Shown piece after piece: positions 16,845-25,261 of a stretch of DNA of 61,960 nt (positions are counted from its first letter, which is position 1; the number at the start of each line of letters is the position of its first letter). The stretch spans positions 1 through 61,960 of the forward strand of contig JADGAT010000019.1 in assembly GCA_015231885.1 (NCBI GenBank), given 5' to 3'. The notes beneath the pieces are model-generated. The model saw nothing but the letters and a program-made list of their open reading frames with translations, made no database searches and was not told the DNA's origin. The position numbers and the translations under genes are program-made. This DNA is from SAR324 cluster bacterium (GTDB lineage Bacteria > SAR324 > NAC60-12).

Positions 16845-18013
16845 TAAAACTCCGCAATTTTTTCAACCACATACTCCTGCATGGCATCCGTCAATTCTGG
16901 ATAAATAGGCAGAGCCAAGACCTCATTGGAGGCTTTCTCTGATTCTGGAAACGCATCGGCAGCATAGCCCAGGGATTGAAAGCATTCCAGACGATGAAAG
17001 GCGATAGGATAATAAACCCGTGCCGCAACCTGATTTTGTGTGAGGAATTTCTGCAGTTCATCCCGTCTGGGTGCCCGAATCATGTATTGATTGTAGATGT
17101 GATAATTAGAGAGTCCCTGGTCTTGGTAAACAGGTTGGGGAGGAATGATTTGCGACAATCCTTTCTGTTCAAACAAGGCTGTATAAAGTTCGGCATTCTG
17201 CTGTCTGCCATGATGCCAGCTATCGAGATGAGGGAGCTTCACTTCCAGCACAGCAGCCTGAATCGGATCAATACGAAAATTACCTCCGATCACTTCATGA
17301 CAATATTCTGATTTTGCTCCATGAACACGCTTGAGCCGCAGCTGATCGGCCAGTTGAGCATCATTGGTAACGACCATACCGGCATCACCAATTCCTCCCA
17401 GGTTTTTACTGGGAAAAAAGGAAAAGCAGCCCATAGTGCCAAGATTGCCTGTTCTCTTTTTTTCTGCTCCCATCATGTATTCTGCTCCAATGGCTTGTGC
17501 GGCATCCTCGATAACAGGGATCTGGTAACGTTCTGCGATGGACACGATAGAAGACATGTCGGCACACTGGCCGTACAAATGCACAACAATGATGGCTTTC
17601 ACTCTCTTTTTCTCTTCACTCGACATGGTGTTGAGTACCTTTTCCAACTGCTCCGGGTCTAAATTGAAGGTCACCGGATCAATGTCCACAAAAACAGGCC
17701 TGGCGTTCAATCGCGCAATCACACCGGCAGTCGCAAAAAAAGAGAAATCCGTAGTAATCACACAGTCACCAGGCTGAACATCAAGCGCCATCAGTGATAA
17801 CAGCAGAGCATCGGTTCCTGAAGAAACTCCAATGGCATGAGTCACTCCTGAATAATCGGCAATGGCCTTTTCCAGTGAGAGCACTTTGGGCCCCATGATG
17901 TATTGAGTCGAATCAACCACTTCTGTGACCGCTTGAACAATCTCGTCTCGCAAATCAGACAATTGTGCTTTTAGATCTAATAAAGGAACAGAATCAATTT
18001 TTTGGTTTTCCAT
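16838..18013 (-). CDS. DegT/DnrJ/EryC1/StrS family sugar aminotransferase
   Basis: A 391-residue PLP enzyme of the family that aminates keto-sugars bound to UDP or dTDP. The PLP lysine is K203 in FFPSKNLGGIGD, the phosphate-binding SSGTDALLLSL is at 64-74, and D170 in VIEDAAQAIGA contacts the pyridine nitrogen. It resembles the WbpE/DegT branch. It is the last gene of a minus-strand set with a sugar epimerase and a CPBP protease (gaps 12 and 23 bp), so a role in making an amino sugar for surface polysaccharide is likely. Confidence 0.88.
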   Translation of the reverse strand: MENQKIDSVPLLDLKAQLSDLRDEIVQAVTEVVDSTQYIMGPKVLSLEKAIADYSGVTHAIGVSSGTDALLLSLMALDVQPGDCVITTDFSFFATAGVIARLNARPVFVDIDPVTFNLDPEQLEKVLNTMSSEEKKRVKAIIVVHLYGQCADMSSIVSIAERYQIPVIEDAAQAIGAEYMMGAEKKRTGNLGTMGCFSFFPSKNLGGIGDAGMVVTNDAQLADQLRLKRVHGAKSEYCHEVIGGNFRIDPIQAAVLEVKLPHLDSWHHGRQQNAELYTALFEQKGLSQIIPPQPVYQDQGLSNYHIYNQYMIRAPRRDELQKFLTQNQVAARVYYPIAFHRLECFQSLGYAADAFPESEKASNEVLALPIYPELTDAMQEYVVEKIAEFYQ

Positions 18014-18036
18014 AGCGTTTTACGGGGATAAGATTT

Positions 18037-18741
18037 TCATAGAAAGACCCAGATATCATACAATGCATGTGTGTAAGCTGCAACGGCAAATCCTCTTAGA
18101 AAATAAATTACCGTGAACACCAGGCCTGCGGTCATACGAAAAAGGAAACTGTAGAAATCAAAATGGTCTGAAAGAGCGCCCACATAATGGCTCAATGAGA
18201 ATAAGAATGCTGCCAGAAATATGGAAATCAGGCCTGTAATGGTGGTGTTTTTTAAAAAGAATTTTAACCCCCAAAATAAAACATTCAGCAACAGCACACG
18301 AAAGAAAAACTCCTCATACAATCCTGCTCCCAGCGAAAGAGCCACGTTTTGTAAAAATGTATCCTGCACGGGTGACGCCAAAAACACAGCATGCAGGATT
18401 GAATGGATAATAGCTCCAAAAAATAGACTGTAAATGGTAGATTCTAAAATAATGTAACCAAAGTATCTCCACTTCAGCGGACTGTATTTGGGATGTACAA
18501 ATGGGATCAGGATGAACAAGATAGCGATCATGGCAAAGGTGGCCTGCTGAGAAGTCAAATCAAACAGGAACAACACTTCTCGAAGCCACACATCAGCAGC
18601 GTTGCGCACCTGCCAGTAGGGATTCCTGGTAATCATCAGGAGGATTTCATAAGAAATCAACAGAGGTAATGCCGCAACGATGGAATAATAAGCGTTATGG
18701 CTTTCCTGAAAGTAGCTCTGTATGGGACTTTTTGTTTCCAT
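18037..18741 (-). CDS. CPBP-family intramembrane protease homologue
   Basis: A 234-residue integral membrane protein with about six to seven predicted helices. It carries the CPBP (Rce1/CAAX-like) motifs: E143, E144 and R148 in LYEEFFFRVLL, H185 in FSLSHYVGA, and a final histidine in YTHALYDI. Members cleave or bind membrane proteins and some act in bacteriocin immunity; many have unknown substrates. It sits between a sugar epimerase and a sugar aminotransferase gene in one apparent operon, so it may be linked to polysaccharide or membrane export, but that is context only. Confidence 0.8.
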   Translation of the reverse strand: METKSPIQSYFQESHNAYYSIVAALPLLISYEILLMITRNPYWQVRNAADVWLREVLFLFDLTSQQATFAMIAILFILIPFVHPKYSPLKWRYFGYIILESTIYSLFFGAIIHSILHAVFLASPVQDTFLQNVALSLGAGLYEEFFFRVLLLNVLFWGLKFFLKNTTITGLISIFLAAFLFSLSHYVGALSDHFDFYSFLFRMTAGLVFTVIYFLRGFAVAAYTHALYDIWVFL

Positions 18742-18753
18742 GAGGATTTGCTG

Positions 18754-19710
18754 CTACACCTTATAGTATTCCCGATACCATTGCACAAACCGGGGAATGC
18801 CTTCTTCAATAGTGGTTGCCGGTTCATAACCATAGAGATCCCTGATCCGGTCTATGTCGGCATACGTTTCCATCACATCGCCTGCCTGGAGTGGGAGATA
18901 ATTGCGTTTGGCCTTTTTGCCAATACAGTTTTCAATGATCTCAATAAAGTACTCTAAATCTTCGGAACGATGATTGCCAATATTTAATATTTCATAAGGT
19001 TGTGGGTGATCGAGACACATGACAACACCACTGACAATGTCATCAATGTATGTGAAATCACGTTTCATGTTCCCATGGTTATAAACATCAATGGGGTCTC
19101 CATTCAAGATAGCCTTGGTGAATAGAAACAAGGCCATATCCGGGCGACCCCAGGGGCCATAGACGGTAAAAAAACGCAACCCCGTGGTTGGAAGGTCGTA
19201 AAGGTGGCTGTAAGAGTGGGCAATGAGCTCATTGGATTTTTTGGTTGCCGCATACAGGGATATCGGATGATCAACACGGTCTTTAACGCTGAAAGGCAAC
19301 TTTTTATTTTTTCCGTACACCGAGGAAGAAGACGCATAAACAAAATTGGATACCTGGTACTGGCGGGAAAGCTCTAAAATATTGAGAAACGCTTCCAGGT
19401 TGCTTTTCTGGTAAGCAAAAGGGTTTTGTATAGAATAACGTACACCCGCCTGGGCCGCAAGATGACACACCGTATCGATGGGGTGCTGCTGAAAGATTTC
19501 TTTGATTTTTTCTAAGTCGGCTAAATCATAGGGATACCCAGTGAACTGGCCGTGACTTTCTAAAAGGGCAATGCGGTTTTTTTTCAATTGGACATCATAA
19601 TACTCGTTTAAATTATCGATTCCGATAACTCTTTGTCCCGCTTCTAAAAGCCGGAGTGCTGTATGAAATCCAATAAATCCGGCTGCACCTGTAACTATAT
19701 ATGTTTTCAT
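18754..19710 (-). CDS. NAD-dependent nucleotide-sugar epimerase (UDP-glucuronate 4-epimerase-like)
   Basis: A 318-residue extended short-chain dehydrogenase with the NAD motif GAAGFIG (8-14) and catalytic Y153-K157 in SLYAATKKSNE. The segment HLAAQAGVRYSIQNPFAY and the ATKKSNE signature are typical of UDP-glucuronate 4-epimerases, which give UDP-galacturonate for capsule or LPS. UDP-glucose 4-epimerase is less likely given these motifs. First gene of the three-gene minus-strand sugar cluster ending at 16838. Confidence 0.87.
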   Translation of the reverse strand: MKTYIVTGAAGFIGFHTALRLLEAGQRVIGIDNLNEYYDVQLKKNRIALLESHGQFTGYPYDLADLEKIKEIFQQHPIDTVCHLAAQAGVRYSIQNPFAYQKSNLEAFLNILELSRQYQVSNFVYASSSSVYGKNKKLPFSVKDRVDHPISLYAATKKSNELIAHSYSHLYDLPTTGLRFFTVYGPWGRPDMALFLFTKAILNGDPIDVYNHGNMKRDFTYIDDIVSGVVMCLDHPQPYEILNIGNHRSEDLEYFIEIIENCIGKKAKRNYLPLQAGDVMETYADIDRIRDLYGYEPATTIEEGIPRFVQWYREYYKV

Positions 19711-20053
19711 AGTTTGTTCATTTTCATTAAAAAACAGTGCGTCTGCTTTATCAATCGTGGTCAGATTTGGAGGGTTTTTCGATAGGCTGGAGTGAAAAAT
19801 AGAAATAAAGATTGGTTGTGAGCTTTATTTTAGTTTCTATAGTACCTAAGATTCTACTATTGTCAATGACAACTAAACAATCTCTCTGACTGGAGACAGG
19901 AAAAAACTGCCACTCCCACAAAGACAGGGATATTGCTATCGAAGGGGGAGTGACAATGGAGGATTCGACTAGAGCGAATCTCTCTTGAAGAGAGTCTCCA
20001 AGAGAGATTCTGAGAGGAGAAACGGATGTTGAAATGATTTTCTGAATGCTACT
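19711..20053. other. Intergenic region with a strong hairpin
   Basis: No credible gene is present. The main structure is a perfect 12-bp inverted repeat, GAATCTCTCTTG at 19976-19987 and CAAGAGAGATTC at 19999-20010, with an 11-base loop that itself contains AAGAGAG. A second weaker one pairs CACTCCC near 19914 with GGGAGTG near 19947. Both lie beyond the stop of the phasin-like gene on the minus strand and could stabilise or end its transcript, but no T-run follows. Confidence 0.4.
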
Positions 20054-20542
20054 TTATTTTTGGTTTTCTTCGATGATTTTGTTTGCAAGCGCAAAGTTTT
20101 TATTAATGACGTCTTTGAATGCTTCGATGTTGTTATTGAGTGATTCGCTGATAAATTCTACGATCTGCTTCCCTTCTCTGGGTAAATCGCTGGTTACATG
20201 AGAAACGAACTCTTGATTTTGTTCTTGTATTTTCGAGGCAAGGACAAAAGCATCCTGAATACTTTCTTCAAATACTTTCAGCATTTGAACGGAGGTATCT
20301 GTGGTACTGATGTCAACACTCAATGTGGCTTCTACCGTCTTTTTTATACTATCCAGACCGTCATTACTATTGCGATAAAAATTACGAAGTACTTTTTTAC
20401 TGTCTTCAGGAATTTGTGGTGCATAATCAAAAAATGATTCCATCATTCTTCCTGTTTGCTTCGAAGTCTCATTCAAGAAACTGAAATTCTGTTCCACCGT
20501 TTTCTTATTAAAATCAATAATGAATTCCAATAAATTTGCCAT
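20054..20542 (-). CDS. Phasin-like protein
   Basis: A small, almost entirely helical protein of about 162 residues. The sequence MANLLEFIIDFNKKTVEQNF, regular heptad-like hydrophobic spacing, and many Asn/Gln/Lys residues resemble the phasin family, which coats polyhydroxyalkanoate granules. Of the two adjacent ATGs (20545 and 20542) the second is better spaced from the AAGGGG site. No PHA synthase or depolymerase is in the window. It is divergent from an XRE regulator, as in known phasin/PhaR-type pairs. A weaker reading is a generic helical protein. Confidence 0.55.
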   Translation of the reverse strand: MANLLEFIIDFNKKTVEQNFSFLNETSKQTGRMMESFFDYAPQIPEDSKKVLRNFYRNSNDGLDSIKKTVEATLSVDISTTDTSVQMLKVFEESIQDAFVLASKIQEQNQEFVSHVTSDLPREGKQIVEFISESLNNNIEAFKDVINKNFALANKIIEENQK

Positions 20543-20596
20543 CATTCCCCTTTTTAAATGCGCTGTTTCCGAAAATTCCAGTATTTTTTTAAATTC

Positions 20597-20625
20597 AAAT
20601 TAAATAAAAATTAAATAAAAGTCAA
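20597..20625 (-). promoter_or_regulatory. Possible promoter of the phasin-like gene
   Basis: On the reverse strand TTGACT (20620-20625) and TAATTT (20597-20602) are separated by 17 bp, a sigma-70-like arrangement, about 55 bp before the phasin start. The whole region is AT-rich, so chance is not excluded. Confidence 0.35.
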
Positions 20626-20655
20626 CATATATTTTAGCTTTTTACAGGGTGGCTA

Positions 20656-20684
20656 TTGAGTAGTTAAAGGATCTATGTTATACA
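20656..20684 (+). promoter_or_regulatory. Probable sigma-70-type promoter of the XRE gene
   Basis: TTGAGT at 20656-20661 and TATACA at 20679-20684 are separated by exactly 17 bp. This lies 126 bp upstream of ATG 20810, leaving a long untranslated leader. It is arranged back to back with the possible phasin promoter at 20597-20625, so one operator could control both. Confidence 0.45.
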
Positions 20685-20809
20685 ATATGTGTTTCAAATT
20701 TGTTTACTAATTGCTCTGATCCTGTATGAAACTTCCATATCAGACTTATTTTAAAAAATTTGGAGAATAGTGAGACGTATCTTGAATAAATTTAAATTGA
20801 GTTTACAAA

Positions 20810-21457
20810 ATGAGAAAAGAGCAAAAAGATGTATTTCGTAAAGAAGTAGGTGAAATAGTAGAGCGATTTCGACTCGAAAAAGGGTATTCTCGTCGAAAAT
20901 TAGGAGAGGCCTTAGGCTATCAAGGGAATTCTGCAGTACAGGTAGTTGCGAGAATTGAATCGGGGCGCGCCGGTATTCCCAAGTCTAAAATCGACCAATT
21001 GGTACAAATTCTGGGCATTTCCAATAAAAATTTTGGTTTGAGCTCTACAAAATCTTTAAAAAATTTTATTTCTGCTGGGGGGTTTCTAGGAACACCGGGT
21101 AAGTTGCTGGGCACCACTATTGTAGACATGATGGACGCCAACGACGCAAAAACGGCACGAGAGGCCCTTGAAGATGATGAAGAAAATGGATCGAATGATC
21201 AGAATAATTATGATAGAACTGATTATTTTGATATCAGCCGTTTGATGAAAATTTATCGGATCCAAAAACCATCACAATCCTATTCGATGATTGAAAAAGT
21301 CAACATTATTGATGATTTGGCAGACGGGGATAATGAGGCTTTTTTGGATATTCTGGCCACATTAGACTTGGTTCCTGATGAAGTTTATCAAGCAATTGAA
21401 GAGAAGCTCACAGAAATACTGAAACCTGGCGCAACCGCTAAACCAGTATCAGACTAA
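20810..21457 (+). CDS. XRE-family transcriptional regulator with an extended C-terminus
   Basis: A 215-residue protein. Residues 10-70 form a Cro/C1-type helix-turn-helix (YSRRKLGEALGYQGNSAVQV, then ARIESGRAGIPKSKIDQLVQ). The following 140 residues are acidic, with a glycine-rich hydrophobic stretch (FISAGGFLGTPGKLLGTTI) and a low-complexity EDDEENGSNDQNN linker. The C-terminus contains IDDLADGDNEAFLDILATLD and resembles no family I recognise. Divergent from the phasin-like gene, it is a good candidate for its regulator, by analogy with PhaR-type control, though this is a different fold. Confidence 0.75.
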   Translation: MRKEQKDVFRKEVGEIVERFRLEKGYSRRKLGEALGYQGNSAVQVVARIESGRAGIPKSKIDQLVQILGISNKNFGLSSTKSLKNFISAGGFLGTPGKLLGTTIVDMMDANDAKTAREALEDDEENGSNDQNNYDRTDYFDISRLMKIYRIQKPSQSYSMIEKVNIIDDLADGDNEAFLDILATLDLVPDEVYQAIEEKLTEILKPGATAKPVSD

Positions 21458-21529
21458 TCCACACTACTCCTAAATCAGTAGAGCACTTTTGGTTGCTTCA
21501 GCTGATCATTCTTATCATATGAAGAAATA

Positions 21530-23665
21530 ATGACATCGACCGAAAAGAAAACTCTGCATATTTTATATGTGGACGATCAATCTACAGATATAGAAAAAGT
21601 ACAAAAAATATTGAAGGCAGAAGAAGTTTTAGGAAATATGCTGCATGTTGAGACAGCAGAAGGCTTATCTTCCACGTTAGAAAAAAAATCATTTGATCTT
21701 ATTTTATCTGGGTATTCTGTTTCTTCGTTTGATGAGGCCTCGCCGTTGGAAATCGTACGCCGTATGGATTCGCATGTTCCTTTTATTTTCATTTCCGAAC
21801 CAATTGGGGAGCAAAAGGCCTTTAAGGAGTTTAAAAAAGGGGCCTCAGGGTTTGTATTAAAAGAAAATCTGACTCAGCTGATGCCTGTGGTGCGAGCTGC
21901 TTTGGCAGATCTTGATGAACGATTAGAAAATGAAAGAACCGAAGAGTCATTGCGCGTGGCTCATGAAGAAATGGAAGATCGTATTAAAAGACGTGCCAGC
22001 GAGTTGTTAAAAGCAAATGAAGAGTTGAAAGAAGAGCTTGCCAGACGTGAACGTCTGGAGTCAGAACTCGAGAAATACCGCAAGCACCTGGGAGAAGTCG
22101 CGGAGCAGCATTCCCCCGAACTACAGGTGAATAATCCGAAAATTCAAAAAGAGATCATCGAGAGAGAACGGATTGGAGCGCTAGCAGCAGCAGTCGAGCA
22201 GCTCGATGAAATAGTGATTATCACCGACCCCGAGGGAGTGATTCTGTATGTCAATGCGGCCTTTGAAAAAGTGACCGGCTATTCATATGAGGAAACGATA
22301 GGCCAAAATCCCAGAATACTGAAAAGTGAAAAACATGAAGAAGGTTTTTACCAAGAGATGTGGGCTGAATTGAGCCAAGGAAAAATTTGGAAGGGGCATC
22401 TGGTTAATAAAAGAAAAGATGGAACATTGTATGAAGAGGACATGACAATTGTTCCCATTTATGACAAGGAAGGCACTTTAACAAATTATGTGGGAATCAA
22501 GCGTGATGTGACCTATGAGGTACAACTAGAAAACAAATTACGTTCTTCCCAGAAGATGGAAGCCATTGGAACATTGGCAGGCGGAATTGCTCATGACTTT
22601 AATAACATCCTTTTTGCTATCAGCAGTTATGCAACGATGGGCAAAAAGAAAACGCCGGCGGACAGTCGAAATAAACACTATTTTGAGCAAATTTTTAATG
22701 CTAGCAGCCGAGCCAAAGACTTAATTCAACAAATTTTGACTTTCAGCCGCCAACATGAACAGCAGTTCCAACCTGTAGATATTACACCTCTGGTCAAAGA
22801 ATCCATGAAGTTGATGCGTGCCTCGCTACCAACGACCATTGAGATCAATCACAAATTGGAGGCACAGAATACGACATTGTTTGCCGATCCTACTCAAATT
22901 CATCAGATCATCGTCAATTTGTGCTCTAATGCTGGTTACGCGATGCGTGAAACCGGAGGGAAACTGCTGATTGAGTTAGCAAATAGTACATTGGATATAG
23001 AGGCTGCTTTTTCCCATGAAATTATAGAAGGCGAGTACTTAAAATTAACAGTCAAAGACACGGGCTGTGGGATGACCAGCTATATCAAGGATCGGATTTT
23101 TGATCCTTTTTTTACAACAAAACCTGCTGGTGAGGGAAGTGGAATGGGCCTTGCGATGGTACATGGTATTGTAAAAAGTCATCATGGCGCAGTTGCCGTC
23201 AAGAGTGAACCAGGAAGGGGAACCACGTTTGAAATACTGCTTCCACTTGTGGTAGAAACGTCCAGTCCTGACGAAGACTATGAAATAACACCTGCTGGCA
23301 AAGAAAGCATTTTATTTATTGATGATGAAGAACTCATTATTGATTCGGTTCAAGACATACTGGAAGATTTGGGGTATATTGTAACAGCAACTACCGATAG
23401 TATCGAAGCTTTGAAATTATTTCGTTCCAATCCAAATCGCTTTGATGTGGTACTGACAGATCAGACGATGCAAAATATGACAGGTATTGATCTGGCTGAA
23501 GAAATTCTTCGCATCCGTCCCCGTATGCCAATTATCCTTGCCACAGGGTTCAGTGAAACGGTCAGTCAGGACAAGGCTCAAAAACTGGGAATCCGAGGAT
23601 ATCTGACTAAGCCCATTACAGAAGAACAACTAAATAAAGCAATCCAACAAGCTCTGAAAACGTAA
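21530..23665 (+). CDS. Hybrid histidine kinase with a degenerate N-terminal receiver
   Basis: A 711-residue soluble kinase: receiver-like domain (10-130), coiled coil (about 140-215), PAS/PAC (about 220-335), HisKA with H355 in GGIAHDFNNILFAI, HATPase (about 460-590) and a C-terminal receiver (600-710) with the normal acidic pocket, DVVLTDQTM and TKP. In the N-terminal receiver the position of the phospho-aspartate is G61 (DLILSGYS instead of DLILSDYS), while the acid pocket D15/D16 remains, so this domain cannot be phosphorylated in the usual way and may bind a ligand or partner. The GGIAHDFNN type of H box fits kinases with an attached receiver. Confidence 0.88.
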   Translation: MTSTEKKTLHILYVDDQSTDIEKVQKILKAEEVLGNMLHVETAEGLSSTLEKKSFDLILSGYSVSSFDEASPLEIVRRMDSHVPFIFISEPIGEQKAFKEFKKGASGFVLKENLTQLMPVVRAALADLDERLENERTEESLRVAHEEMEDRIKRRASELLKANEELKEELARRERLESELEKYRKHLGEVAEQHSPELQVNNPKIQKEIIERERIGALAAAVEQLDEIVIITDPEGVILYVNAAFEKVTGYSYEETIGQNPRILKSEKHEEGFYQEMWAELSQGKIWKGHLVNKRKDGTLYEEDMTIVPIYDKEGTLTNYVGIKRDVTYEVQLENKLRSSQKMEAIGTLAGGIAHDFNNILFAISSYATMGKKKTPADSRNKHYFEQIFNASSRAKDLIQQILTFSRQHEQQFQPVDITPLVKESMKLMRASLPTTIEINHKLEAQNTTLFADPTQIHQIIVNLCSNAGYAMRETGGKLLIELANSTLDIEAAFSHEIIEGEYLKLTVKDTGCGMTSYIKDRIFDPFFTTKPAGEGSGMGLAMVHGIVKSHHGAVAVKSEPGRGTTFEILLPLVVETSSPDEDYEITPAGKESILFIDDEELIIDSVQDILEDLGYIVTATTDSIEALKLFRSNPNRFDVVLTDQTMQNMTGIDLAEEILRIRPRMPIILATGFSETVSQDKAQKLGIRGYLTKPITEEQLNKAIQQALKT

Positions 23666-23686
23666 ATATTCCAAACCTGATTTTTT

Positions 23687-23920
23687 TTGATCAGTCATAA
23701 CGCCTTTCCAATCATCGTTTGGTTGAAAAAAATGCAAGAGAAAAGGCAAATTGAGAATATGCTTTTGCGGCGGCAATGTGATGAAATCCAAAATTATATC
23801 AGCCGTTACCCCTCCGAAGAAAAAGAACAGCGCATCATCGAATGGATTGAAAAGTATGCCATGGGCTACAGAAAAAATATGGAGTCCATCATAGGCTTTG
23901 TGAACAGGACTCTGAAGTAG
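23687..23920 (+). CDS. Small hypothetical charged helical protein (77 aa or shorter)
   Basis: No family is recognised. The frame reads 77 residues from ATG 23687, or 62 from ATG 23732 (MQEKRQIENMLLRRQCDEIQ). The sequence is rich in Glu, Lys and Arg and is predicted to be a helical hairpin. It follows the hybrid kinase by 21 bp and ends 13 bp before the convergent kinase at 23934, so it may be a small accessory to the upstream kinase. No clear ribosome site supports either start. Confidence 0.45.
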   Translation: MISHNAFPIIVWLKKMQEKRQIENMLLRRQCDEIQNYISRYPSEEKEQRIIEWIEKYAMGYRKNMESIIGFVNRTLK

Positions 23921-23933
23921 ACGATTTGGAGGC

Positions 23934-25034
23934 TTATGGTTCTGTGGCAATTGGAAGTTCGATACGAAACAAGGTTCCATCTCCTACTTTACTTTGAACA
24001 GAAATTTGTCCTTTGTGCTCTTGAATAATAGCGTAGCTGATGGAAAGCCCCAATCCCGTTCCATTCCCCATGTCTTTTGTGGTAAAAAAGGGTGTAAAAA
24101 TGGAATTCAGATACTTTTGAGGAATCCCAGCCCCCGTATCTTCCAATTCAACAATGTTTGTACTGTCCTGTTGAAATGTACGTATGTAGATTTTTTTTTC
24201 AGTAGATTCTTTAAGAGCGTCTTTTGCATTGTTCAGTAAGTTGGTAAAAACTTGTTCCAGTTGGATAGGATGGCAAAACACTTCTGGTAAATCCATCGAC
24301 AATTTTTGAATCACTTCCACATTGTCTAGTTTGAATTGTCGTTCAAAAAGCAAAAGTGTATCAGCAATGACTTGGTTGAGCGTAGTTTTTTTATATTCAC
24401 CTCGGCTTGTTTTCCTGCCAAAATTTCTTAAATGATTGATAATAGAAATAGCTTTTTTTACTTGTTTTACAGTCATAGCCAGCGTTTCTGGCACATTGCC
24501 ATAGTTCCCATTGTCCACTTCTTCAGCCGTAATTTCTGTATTCAGACTAATCACTCCCAAAGGCTGGTTCAGTTCATGAGCAACACTGGTCGCCAATTCT
24601 CCAAGAGATGCTAATTTTGCGGATTGCAGCAACTGGGCTTCTATTTCTTTTTCTTTTTGGATGGCAGCCAAAGTTTTATTGATGGTGATGAACAAGTCAC
24701 TCATTTGCAGTGGCTTGACTAAAAAATCAAAGGCTCCACAATTCATGGCGACTCGGATATTTTTAATGTCTCCATATGCAGACACAACCACGGTTTTGAC
24801 TTTGGGATACAGATCGGAAATTCTCTCTAAGAGTTTCAAACCATCAATGTTGGGCATGATAATGTCCGTAATGACCATGTCGATATGAGTTTTTTTTAGT
24901 AGTTCCAATGCTTCGGCACCATGGGATGCAAATAAAAATTTAAAAATTCCTGCTTCAATTTCTTTGTAAAATTGGATACTGATTAAATCTGGAATATCTT
25001 TTTCATCATCAACAACCAAAATGATGGGGACCAT
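23934..25034 (-). CDS. Receiver-histidine kinase (REC-HisKA-HATPase)
   Basis: A soluble 366-residue kinase whose only input is an N-terminal receiver (1-120, D57, K108 in LVKPLQ). HisKA has H153 in SVAHELNQPLGVI, and the HATPase carries DTGAGIPQK and GNGTGLGLSIS. Proteins of this layout are controlled by phosphorylation of their own receiver by another kinase, so this is a relay component. It is divergent from the CheX-like gene at 25262, whose product could dephosphorylate the receiver. Confidence 0.87.
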   Translation of the reverse strand: MVPIILVVDDEKDIPDLISIQFYKEIEAGIFKFLFASHGAEALELLKKTHIDMVITDIIMPNIDGLKLLERISDLYPKVKTVVVSAYGDIKNIRVAMNCGAFDFLVKPLQMSDLFITINKTLAAIQKEKEIEAQLLQSAKLASLGELATSVAHELNQPLGVISLNTEITAEEVDNGNYGNVPETLAMTVKQVKKAISIINHLRNFGRKTSRGEYKKTTLNQVIADTLLLFERQFKLDNVEVIQKLSMDLPEVFCHPIQLEQVFTNLLNNAKDALKESTEKKIYIRTFQQDSTNIVELEDTGAGIPQKYLNSIFTPFFTTKDMGNGTGLGLSISYAIIQEHKGQISVQSKVGDGTLFRIELPIATEP

Positions 25035-25183
25035 GTTTCCTTTATTGCTTTGATATGTGGCGTCCTGAGCTTTTATGGACTCAATTTAGCAGAAATGATA
25101 TTCAGCATACCATCTCTTTCTGGATTATCCATAATTTTCTTGCAATACTGAATTGAAAAAGATTGACTGTTTGACTGCTACTC

Positions 25184-25198
25184 ATGCTAGATTAGCAT
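25184..25198. promoter_or_regulatory. Inverted repeat upstream of the CheX-like gene
   Basis: ATGCTA and TAGCAT flank GAT, a perfect 6-bp inverted repeat about 65 bp before ATG 25262 in the space shared with the divergent kinase. TTGACT at 25163 lies nearby. It could be an operator; no regulator is identified. Confidence 0.25.
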
Positions 25199-25261
25199 AT
25201 ATTTTTTTATAATCATCATGATCAAGCATGCACTCCGATTCGACAGCATCAGGTTTCGTTT

